Source of the DNA: Spirochaetales bacterium
GTDB taxonomy: Bacteria; Spirochaetota; Spirochaetia; Treponematales; UBA12059
Length of the DNA: 8,055 bases
Direction of reading: 5' to 3'
NCBI GenBank assembly: GCA_016938515.1
Contig: JAFGUM010000209.1
Location: forward strand, 1-8,055
Shown: piece after piece, positions 1 to 5,218 of the stretch
How the letters are laid out: every line of letters begins with the position of its first letter
How positions within the stretch are numbered: the first letter of the stretch is position 1
The notes under the pieces: generated by a model
What the model was told of the DNA's origin: nothing
The model's input: only the letters and a program-made list of their open reading frames with translations
Database searches by the model: none
Made by a program: the position numbers and the translations under genes

Positions 1-338
1 ATCTGTATGGCCATGTAGCCAAGAGACGCGACCGCGAGAGCGACTATAACCGCTTTGGTCAGCGATGTGCCGCCAGTGAGGATTGGATCACGCAAGGCTG
101 CGGTGAAGCAGAAGCGGGCTCTCTGCAACACGTAACCAAAGCCAATGCCGATAATCCAGATAAAAGCGCCTTTGGTGTTCCGGCTCTGTATCGCCACTCC
201 GATGAGAATCAGTATGACGATGAGACCCACAGCGCTCGTAAGCTGTATTTTGCGCTTCTTGGCGCGCTGCTCGGGGGTTTCCCGGACTTTGCCAGAAGTT
301 CGTCGGATAGACGCGGTGGGGGTTGGTGTATCGCTCAT
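1..338 (-). CDS. yedE: Split YeeE/YedE transporter, C-terminal half (partial)
   Basis: Inner-membrane protein corresponding to the second half of YeeE/YedE transporters, which carry thiosulfate or related sulfur (possibly selenium) compounds into the cell. The 112 visible residues have a hydrophilic, basic N-terminal tail (about 1-32), a membrane helix (about 34-50), then the family motif FGYVLQRARFCFTAALRDP (about 68-85) with Cys77, the position of a conserved substrate-relay cysteine. The gene runs off the left edge, so the last conserved Cys region is not visible. The start is ATG at 338-336, preceded at 6 nt by a strong Shine-Dalgarno (AAAGGAGG) that overlaps the stop of the preceding gene; the gap is 12 nt. 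In E. coli YedE the same motif follows the GARL-x-x-GCN motif in one chain, so the order here matches a protein split at its central linker. Substrate is inferred from the family. Confidence 0.85.
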   Translation of the reverse strand, partial: MSDTPTPTASIRRTSGKVRETPEQRAKKRKIQLTSAVGLIVILILIGVAIQSRNTKGAFIWIIGIGFGYVLQRARFCFTAALRDPILTGGTSLTKAVIVALAVASLGYMAIQ

Positions 339-350
339 GTGCGTCCTCCT

Positions 351-875
351 TTACATGAAATACTTGGTAAGAAGCTTGCTTCCGACGGCAGCGCCGCCGA
401 AGATCGCAATCCAGAATACCCACCCGTGCAGGGAGAAGGCCGGGAGTCCCGAGAAGAAGGCGCCGATATTACAACCGGCTGACAGTCGTGCCCCGAAACC
501 CATGAGCAATCCACCGACGATGGCCGCGTATACGTTCTTGCGACTCTTTATCTTTTTTATCTTGAACTGGGCTGCCAGTAGCGTCGCCAGCAAGGCGCCG
601 AACACGATGCCAACGTCGGTTATCGACGGAACATTCGTGAAGAAATCGTACCTGGCGATGCTTCCGTTGAAGCCTTTCCACGAATCGGCGTTGATGCCAA
701 CGAATTCGAGGACTTTGCCGCCCCACACCGCCAGCGGGCCAGTGACGCCCCAGGCCTGGTTGGTTACGGTCACCAGAGCCAGCGACAGGATAGCCAGCAT
801 CACCGCTCCAGTGGTATAGCTCCACTCTTTCTTGAACACCAGCTCATGAAAGGGATAGCTCTTTTTTTCGTCCAC
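351..875 (-). CDS. yedE: Split YeeE/YedE transporter, N-terminal half
   Basis: A 174-residue multi-spanning inner-membrane protein matching the first half of YedE. Visible family features in order: a membrane helix at about 22-40, WGVTGPLAVWGG (42-53), the polar stretch with SITDVGIVFGALLATLLAA (about 84-102), then GGLLMGFGARLSAGCNIGAF (121-140) with the conserved Cys135, and SLHGWVFW (148-155). These match, in order, blocks that I recall from E. coli YedE. The start is GTG at 875-873; a Shine-Dalgarno AAGGGGG overlaps the TAA of the TusA-family gene, with a 10-nt gap, implying translational coupling. Its partner half follows after 12 nt. Family members such as TsuA pass thiosulfate along conserved cysteines and hand sulfur to a TusA-like partner. 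The split is clean, with a stop and a good ribosome site, so I do not read it as a frameshift. The exact substrate is not shown by the sequence. Confidence 0.87.
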   Translation of the reverse strand: MDEKKSYPFHELVFKKEWSYTTGAVMLAILSLALVTVTNQAWGVTGPLAVWGGKVLEFVGINADSWKGFNGSIARYDFFTNVPSITDVGIVFGALLATLLAAQFKIKKIKSRKNVYAAIVGGLLMGFGARLSAGCNIGAFFSGLPAFSLHGWVFWIAIFGGAAVGSKLLTKYFM

Positions 876-885
876 GGCTTCCCCC

Positions 886-1113
886 TTATTTGGACTTTTC
901 GATAATAACGTCCCATTCGCCTTCAGCTACTTCTTCGATCTCCACGTTGTAGCCAACCGAACGGGCCCATTCGGGGAGGTTTTTCATCGCGCAGCTGTGG
1001 TCGATGCTGACGATGAGAACGTCGCCGACAGCCATGCCTTCCAGTTCTTTCTGGGCCTTTACGAGAGGGATCGGGCACGCTTCGCCGTAGCAATCAAGTG
1101 TTTTCTCAGCCAT
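886..1113 (-). CDS. TusA-family (YeeD/YedF-like) sulfur carrier protein
   Basis: A 75-residue soluble cytoplasmic protein of the TusA/SirA family, which carry sulfur as a persulfide on the Cys of a CPxP motif. Here the motif is CPIP with Cys13 (context LDCYGEACPIPLVKAQKEL, residues 6-24). Further cysteines are Cys8 and Cys41 (IDHSCAMKNLPEWA). The NLPEWARSVGY segment resembles E. coli YeeD, the partner of the thiosulfate channel YeeE, more than tRNA-thiolation TusA. It is the first gene of the operon with the split YedE genes, so it most likely accepts sulfur from that transporter. The frame is open back to 1185, but the start is set at ATG 1113 because AAGGAG lies 7 nt upstream and because a longer protein would be read through the sigma54 promoter. 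A selenium role, as suggested for some YedE/YedF pairs, cannot be excluded. Confidence 0.9.
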   Translation of the reverse strand: MAEKTLDCYGEACPIPLVKAQKELEGMAVGDVLIVSIDHSCAMKNLPEWARSVGYNVEIEEVAEGEWDVIIEKSK

Positions 1114-1120
1114 AGTAAGT

Positions 1121-1126
1121 CTCCTT
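1121..1126 (-). promoter_or_regulatory. Ribosome binding site of the TusA-family gene
   Basis: AAGGAG on the - strand, 7 nt before ATG 1113. It decides the start, since the frame stays open upstream to 1185. Confidence 0.8.
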
Positions 1127-1168
1127 GGTTTAGTAGTGGTTCCGCCGATGACGGGACGTATACTACCA

Positions 1169-1184
1169 AGCAAACAGCGTGCCA
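1169..1184 (-). promoter_or_regulatory. Sigma54 (RpoN) -24/-12 promoter of the tusA-like/yedE operon
   Basis: The - strand reads TGGCACGCTGTTTGCT from 1184 to 1169. This is an exact match to the sigma54 consensus TGGCACG-N4-TTGCW, with GG at -25/-24 (1183-1182) and GC at -13/-12 (1171-1170). Transcription should start near 1157-1159, leaving a leader of about 45 nt with the AAGGAG site. Such promoters need an AAA+ enhancer-binding activator, and the gene just upstream (1295-2710) encodes one. No competing sigma70 promoter of similar quality is evident here. Confidence 0.9.
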
Positions 1185-1250
1185 ATAGATATTTTTACTT
1201 TCAATATTTTTATTTCGATATATTTGAATAGATTAAAATAGATATATTTT
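1185..1250. promoter_or_regulatory. AT-rich spacer upstream of the sigma54 promoter, with ATCTATT repeats
   Basis: By hand count only 8 of 66 bases are G or C, in a window otherwise well above 50% GC. It contains runs of A and T and three copies of ATCTATT on the - strand (AATAGAT on + at 1184-1190, 1227-1233 and 1237-1243); the last two are spaced 10 bp apart, one helical turn. It lies exactly between the promoter and the palindrome block, where bending would bring a bound activator to the polymerase. I found no good IHF consensus, so intrinsic bending or another architectural protein is inferred. Confidence 0.5.
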
Positions 1251-1273
1251 CAGAGCACCTTCGGGAACACCAC

Positions 1274-1299
1274 AAAATAAGCCCGAATTCGGGCTTATT
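1274..1299 (-). terminator. Rho-independent terminator of the kinase/regulator operon
   Basis: A perfect 24-bp palindrome (1276-1299) gives on the - strand the arms AATAAGCCCG and CGGGCTTATT around an AATT loop, followed by further T residues (TTATTTTG). The TAA stop of the regulator gene (1297-1295) lies inside the 5' arm. The + strand side lacks a T run, so it should act mainly on - strand transcripts. It separates the regulator from the downstream sulfur operon. Confidence 0.8.
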
Positions 1300-1327
1300 G
1301 CCCGGAACCGGGCGCCCGATTCCGGGC
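1281..1327. repeat. Three tandem 14-bp palindromes, GCCCG-N4-CGGGC
   Basis: Copies lie at 1281-1294, 1300-1313 and 1314-1327, with identical 5-bp arms and N4 cores (on -) AATT, GTTC and GAAT. The second and third copies abut; the first is 5 bp away. The two right-hand copies encode the C-terminal tail of the response regulator (residues about 461-470), and the left one is the core of the terminator. Their centres are about 130, 149 and 163 bp upstream of the predicted sigma54 start, the usual distance for enhancer sites of NtrC-family activators. Binding by the regulator's Fis-type helix-turn-helix is inferred. Confidence 0.75.
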
Positions 1328-2710
1328 TTCGATGCCATAACGTTCCATGCGGCGGTCGAGTGCTTGCCGGGTTATACCGAGTAGCCTGGCTGCGACAGCT
1401 CTGACCCCACCCGAACGCTCCAGCGCCAGGCTCACCGCGTCACGTTCCAGACGCTGCAGGTTCAAGCCCGACCGCGGCTTGTCTACAACAGCTCCCGAAG
1501 CGTCTTCGAAGTCGCTACCGACGCTATCAGGGTCCAGCCACGCGGACAGTTCCTTTTCCGTAGGAGCCCTGCCGAGTATGGTTATGCGCTCTACAAGGTT
1601 CTTGAGCTCGCGCACGTTGCCGGGAAAGGAATACAGTTTGAGGCGCGCCAGCAGCCCAGGATCCATTGGACGCGGAGTCGTTCCTGCGCGCAGGCAGAAT
1701 CTGGTGTGGAACAAGTTGGCCAGCTTCTCTATATCTTCGATTCGATCGCGCAGGGGTGGCAGAGGGATTTCGATAACGGCGAGGCGGTAGTACAGGTCGC
1801 GCCGGAATAGTCCATCCTTTACCAGGGCTCCCAAGTCGCGGTTGGTCGCGCAAAGGATGCGCACGTCCACTGTTTGCTCTTCGTCAGACCCTACGGGCCG
1901 TACCGCTCCATCCTCCAGAATCCGCAGCAGCTTTGTCTGGGACGAGAGCGGCACTTCACCTACTTCGTCAAGAAATAGCGTGCCGCCATCCGCGCTGCGG
2001 AACAATCCCGCCCTGGCAGTGTGCGCGTCGGTAAACGCGCCTTTGGCGTGCCCGAAAAACTCGCTTTCGAACATGTCACGAGGTATGGCAGCGCAGTTTA
2101 CCGCGATAAACCGGCCGGAAGCCCTGGCGCTCAGGTTGTGGATGCGCCTGGCGACGAGTTCCTTGCCCGTGCCACTTTCACCGTGAATAAGCACCGGTGT
2201 ATCAGGATGCGCCGCGGCTCGTGCCATCTGCTCTCCCACCTCGAGCATCGATGGAGACGAGCCAACCATATCACTGTCCTCCGCCAGTTCGTGGTTGAGT
2301 TCCGCGCACAACTGCGCGTACCGTCTCGTCGTATCTTTAGCGTCCAGAAATCGTGTAGTACGGTTGATTGCCGTCTGCAACTCGAATGTGGAAAAAGGCT
2401 TGCGCAGGTAATCAAAGGCGCCGAGCCGCAGCGCCTCGATAACGCTGTCCATATCGCCGTGCCCGCTCATTACCACCGATTCAACGTCAGGGTACTGTGC
2501 CTTAAGGTGCTTCAGAAAGACGAGGCCATCGTACTCGGGCAGTTTGATGTCTATGAGCGCGATGTCTATATGGTCGTTCCTGAGTACCGTGAAAGCAGCC
2601 GAAGGCCTGTCGGCGATACGTACTTCAAAACCGGCATTCCCCAGATACTCCCCAATCTCTTCGGTGAGCCTTGCCTCGTCGTCCAGAACCAGCACGGCGG
2701 TCTTGCCCAT
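1295..2710 (-). CDS. NtrC-family sigma54-dependent response regulator
   Basis: A 471-residue cytoplasmic two-component regulator with the usual three domains. Receiver at about 4-120: acidic pocket D10/D11, phospho-acceptor D54 (ALIDIKLPE), S82 and K104. AAA+ sigma54-interaction domain at about 145-385: Walker A GESGTGKE (177-184), GAFTDA loop (224-229) in place of the classical GAFTGA, Walker B GGTLFLDE (242-249), candidate arginine fingers R303/R304, and sensor II GNVREL (364-369). Fis-type helix-turn-helix at about 425-458 (GGVRAVAARLLGITRQALDRR). A short Arg/Gly/Pro tail encoded by palindromic DNA follows. The start is ATG 2710; the Shine-Dalgarno TAGGAG overlaps the kinase stop, with a 9-nt gap, so the two genes are translated together. 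The likely target is the sigma54 promoter at 1169-1184, directly downstream. Family assignment is secure; the regulated process is inferred from position. Confidence 0.95.
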   Translation of the reverse strand: MGKTAVLVLDDEARLTEEIGEYLGNAGFEVRIADRPSAAFTVLRNDHIDIALIDIKLPEYDGLVFLKHLKAQYPDVESVVMSGHGDMDSVIEALRLGAFDYLRKPFSTFELQTAINRTTRFLDAKDTTRRYAQLCAELNHELAEDSDMVGSSPSMLEVGEQMARAAAHPDTPVLIHGESGTGKELVARRIHNLSARASGRFIAVNCAAIPRDMFESEFFGHAKGAFTDAHTARAGLFRSADGGTLFLDEVGEVPLSSQTKLLRILEDGAVRPVGSDEEQTVDVRILCATNRDLGALVKDGLFRRDLYYRLAVIEIPLPPLRDRIEDIEKLANLFHTRFCLRAGTTPRPMDPGLLARLKLYSFPGNVRELKNLVERITILGRAPTEKELSAWLDPDSVGSDFEDASGAVVDKPRSGLNLQRLERDAVSLALERSGGVRAVAARLLGITRQALDRRMERYGIEARNRAPGSGQ

Positions 2711-2719
2711 AACCTTCTC

Positions 2720-4234
2720 CTACGCCTCGACGTCGACGGGTATCATCACCCGCGCGACAGCGCCCACCGGCTTGCGCTCCAGCAGAATCGTCCCACCCAT
2801 CTCGCGGATGATGCCATACGACAATGACAAACCAAGGCCGGTGCCTTTACCCGGCGCCTTGGTGGTAAAGAAAGGATCAAAGACACGATCCTCGACACCC
2901 GGGGGGATACCAACGCCGTTGTCTTCTACTTCCAGCACCACCTGCCCCTGGTCCAGCCTGGTAACGATGCGTACAAGACCGGGCAGTGGGTCGGAGCTGT
3001 CTGCCTCCGCGGCCAGCACCAGGCGCTCTTCCACGGCGTCGCGCGCGTTTGACAGCAGGTTGAGCAGAACCTGCTCGTACTGGAAGGGATTGCCGCTCAG
3101 GTCGGGCAGACGATCCGCGAGCGACATCGTTACGTCTATGCCGTGCGTAGCCAGTTGCACCCCTATAAGAGCCATGGCGTTTTCAACGCAACGGTTGGCC
3201 TGGAACGACACGCGGTAGCCGTCCGGCGCTCCCCTGGCGAATAGACGCACGTGTTCTATGACCCGGCGCACGCGGTCTATGTCAGAATCGATAGCCGTAA
3301 TCTTCGCTTTGAGGTACTCGGCGTCGAGAGCGCCGGAGCCGAACCGCGACCTGATGTTTTCCACCGAGAACGATACCGCGTTGAGCGGTTGCGTTATTTC
3401 ATGCGCCATACCGGTAGCGAGCTCTCCGATGGCCGCCAGCCGCGACTGCTGGTCCGCTATGCGCTCGCCTTCTTTCCTACGCCGTATTTCTTCTTCTACC
3501 CGCCGCTCGAGCGTTTCGTTGAGGATGCGCAGCTGCGTCTCGGCGCGGTGCTTGTCGGTAATATCATGCGAAATGCGGATGACAGAATCGTTGCCGTCAT
3601 GCCCACGGCCAACGGGGACCGCTACGTGCTCCCAGCACTCCTGACTCTGCCCGTCTTTGTAGTAGCACGCTTCTACGGTCTGGACCACGCCTTGAGAAAA
3701 AGCATCCTGTAGCAATTCCCGCTCATGCTCAAAAAAGCCCGAGTCGGCAACCCGGAGGTTGGCTCCAAGCAAGCCAGGAACTCGGGTAGTGGCCATTTCG
3801 TTGGCCCAGAGCACGTGATAGCCCGAATCCACGTAGTAGACAATGCCGGGTATGCCTTCGACTATGGCCTGCAGCAGCATCCCGCGCTCGCGCAATACGC
3901 CCAGCACCTCGTTCGTGGCGGCGACGAGTTCGCCGTAGTCAGCAGAGACCACTTTCGGCTCTTCCCTGCCAAACTCGCCATCCCGGTTCATCGCCCCGGC
4001 GAGAGCCCGTATGCCAGATACTACAGCGCACAACGGCTTGCGATACTGCTCGACTACCAGCAGCACGGTTCCCGCCACCAGGGTAGCGATGCCGAGAGCG
4101 AGGAGAGCGCGTATCCATACCGGCCATGCCAGTGCAAACCACGCCGCGGCAATGCCCATCAGAATGATGTGCGAGGCGACGATGACCACGGCGATGCGGG
4201 ATGCGATCGATACCCGGAGCCTCACTGGACGCAT
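2720..4234 (-). CDS. Membrane-anchored PAS sensor histidine kinase
   Basis: A 504-residue kinase that should phosphorylate the regulator encoded next to it. Domains in order: two N-terminal membrane helices (about 11-36 and 41-62) with almost no periplasmic loop; a HAMP-like linker (about 64-118); a PAS domain (about 118-229) ending in the usual ISHDITDKHRAE; a charged coiled coil (about 230-262); a dimerisation helix with the phospho-acceptor H278 in GMAHEITQPLN; and an ATPase domain with N box N396 (NLLSNARDA), G1 D438-N-G, F box FDPFFTTK and G2 GTGLGLS (464-470). The lack of a periplasmic domain points to a cytoplasmic or membrane-borne signal. The PAS carries two cysteines, C190 and C200. 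ATG 4234 is used here, but the G-rich Shine-Dalgarno is only 1 nt away; GTG at 4225 (codon 4) is better spaced and may be the true start. Confidence 0.93.
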   Translation of the reverse strand: MRPVRLRVSIASRIAVVIVASHIILMGIAAAWFALAWPVWIRALLALGIATLVAGTVLLVVEQYRKPLCAVVSGIRALAGAMNRDGEFGREEPKVVSADYGELVAATNEVLGVLRERGMLLQAIVEGIPGIVYYVDSGYHVLWANEMATTRVPGLLGANLRVADSGFFEHERELLQDAFSQGVVQTVEACYYKDGQSQECWEHVAVPVGRGHDGNDSVIRISHDITDKHRAETQLRILNETLERRVEEEIRRRKEGERIADQQSRLAAIGELATGMAHEITQPLNAVSFSVENIRSRFGSGALDAEYLKAKITAIDSDIDRVRRVIEHVRLFARGAPDGYRVSFQANRCVENAMALIGVQLATHGIDVTMSLADRLPDLSGNPFQYEQVLLNLLSNARDAVEERLVLAAEADSSDPLPGLVRIVTRLDQGQVVLEVEDNGVGIPPGVEDRVFDPFFTTKAPGKGTGLGLSLSYGIIREMGGTILLERKPVGAVARVMIPVDVEA

Positions 4235-4293
4235 ACCCCCATAGTGAATGAATTGCGCATCGAGGGCAAGCTCCCGCGGTGCTTCGAGCGCGG

Positions 4294-4587
4294 CTATTCG
4301 AGGTTGATTTTCCTGTTTGCGGGGTCGGGGGCTGGCCTGTACACGATGGCGACGTGGCCGATGACGCGCACAAGGTCAGCACCAGCCCTGTCGGCGAGCT
4401 GCTGAGCCAGTTCCCTGCGCTCACCTTTGAAGTCGACGAAGCGAAGCTTTACCAGCTCGTGGTCGGCCAGTGCCTTGTCGAGCGCTTCGTACACGCCGTC
4501 AGCAGCGCCTGCCTTACCCAGAAACACGATCGGATGCAGTTCGTTGGCCAGTGCCGAGAGCCTGGCTCGCTGTTTTGATGTAAGCAT
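4294..4587 (-). CDS. yhbY: YhbY-family ribosome assembly RNA-binding protein
   Basis: A 97-residue protein of the CRM/YhbY family, a KH-like RNA-binding fold that associates with the pre-50S ribosomal subunit. Visible features are the N-terminal LTSKQRARLSALANELHPIV, the GKAG loop (24-27) equivalent to the family GxxG, the DKALADHELVKLRF helix-strand segment (about 37-50), and the C-terminal LVRVIGHVAIVYRP (72-85). Length is normal for the family. The start is ATG 4587; an AAGGG Shine-Dalgarno overlaps the TAA of the YggT-family gene 9 nt upstream, so the two are coupled. A 59-nt gap follows before the kinase gene, with no convincing terminator (only a 5-bp GC stem without a T run). Confidence 0.93.
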   Translation of the reverse strand: MLTSKQRARLSALANELHPIVFLGKAGAADGVYEALDKALADHELVKLRFVDFKGERRELAQQLADRAGADLVRVIGHVAIVYRPAPDPANRKINLE

Positions 4588-4596
4588 GGTACGCCC

Positions 4597-5184
4597 TTAC
4601 AGTGATTTGAGCAGACCGAGGAGCAGCCCGAAGAGTATTCCGAACACCACCCGGACTACGAGCAGCGCAATGGCCCCCGTAGCGAGTCCCTGCATGTAGT
4701 TGACTATCCTATCGCGGTATACGAGCCGCTGTATCCTGAACAGTACCGGATTGATCATCGCGTCAACGGTGCGCCACACCGGGTGCAGGCTGTTCCAGCG
4801 GGCGGCGTACGCCACGACTCGCGCGAGAATGAGCACTATAAAGAAGCCCAGAAGAAAGCTTACAGGCGCCCAGACCATCTCAACGATGAGCGCGAGCACG
4901 AGCCCTATGGTCAAAATGCCATACGATGCCATGGCCAAGACGCGCGACAGCGCGGACAGCACCGCGAGGGCGGCTATCGGCGAAAAATCAACGCCGCCCG
5001 CCCTGAGAAAGGGAATCCGTCGCCATATAGCCAGGTACGGCTCGGTGGCGCTCACGACGAGTTCCGCTGGTCGGCCGCTTGCCGAAGCCGGAAACCAAGA
5101 CAGGAAAATTCGTACGACGCAGAGCAGCATATAGATCGAGGTCGCGGCCCCGAGCAACCTGAAGATGGTAGACAGAACGTTCAT
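4597..5184 (-). CDS. yggT: YggT-family integral membrane protein, two YggT repeats
   Basis: A 195-residue inner-membrane protein with two copies of the YggT unit. The first (about 14-89) is canonical: IYMLLCVVRIFLSWFP, then EPYLAIWRRIPFLRAGGVDFSPIAALAVL. The second (about 90-190) is more divergent: FIVLILARVVAYAARW, then a region around INPVLFRIQRLV, then a C-terminal helix rich in Leu and Val. Four or more membrane helices are visible. YggT proteins are poorly understood; roles in cell shape, osmotic tolerance and division-site organisation have been reported for some members. The start is ATG 5184 with GGAGAG about 4 nt upstream. It follows the UPF0164 gene by 34 nt and precedes yhbY by 9 nt, consistent with one transcript. 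Confidence 0.88.
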   Translation of the reverse strand: MNVLSTIFRLLGAATSIYMLLCVVRIFLSWFPASASGRPAELVVSATEPYLAIWRRIPFLRAGGVDFSPIAALAVLSALSRVLAMASYGILTIGLVLALIVEMVWAPVSFLLGFFIVLILARVVAYAARWNSLHPVWRTVDAMINPVLFRIQRLVYRDRIVNYMQGLATGAIALLVVRVVFGILFGLLLGLLKSL

Positions 5185-5218
5185 GGCACTCTCCGAAGCA
5201 TGTGGTTATAGCACCGCG

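Noticed and set aside
336..353. Frameshift or nonsense mutation breaking one yedE gene
   Set aside because: Each half has its own stop or start, a strong Shine-Dalgarno sits between them, and the second half begins with a hydrophilic tail. It reads as a stable natural split.
145..819. A 224-codon + strand open frame opposite the transporter genes
   Set aside because: It lies antisense to two clear YedE halves with coupled ribosome sites, and its protein has no recognisable domain. It is a shadow of the coding strand's codon bias.
1114..1185. Longer N-terminus for the TusA-family protein
   Set aside because: The extra 24 codons would be read from within the sigma54 promoter, are not TusA-like, and the AAGGAG site fits ATG 1113.
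1281..1327. CRISPR array or insertion-sequence end
   Set aside because: The units are 14-bp palindromes, adjacent or 5 bp apart, with no unique spacers, transposase or target duplication.
2021..2827. Long + strand open frames at 2021-2827, 2544-3218 and 3725-4405
   Set aside because: All lie opposite the regulator and kinase, whose catalytic motifs are intact, and none shows a domain or ribosome site.
4235..4293. Separate promoter or terminator for the kinase gene
   Set aside because: Only a weak TTGCCC-17-CACTAT match and a 5-bp GC stem without a T run are present; neither is good enough to call.
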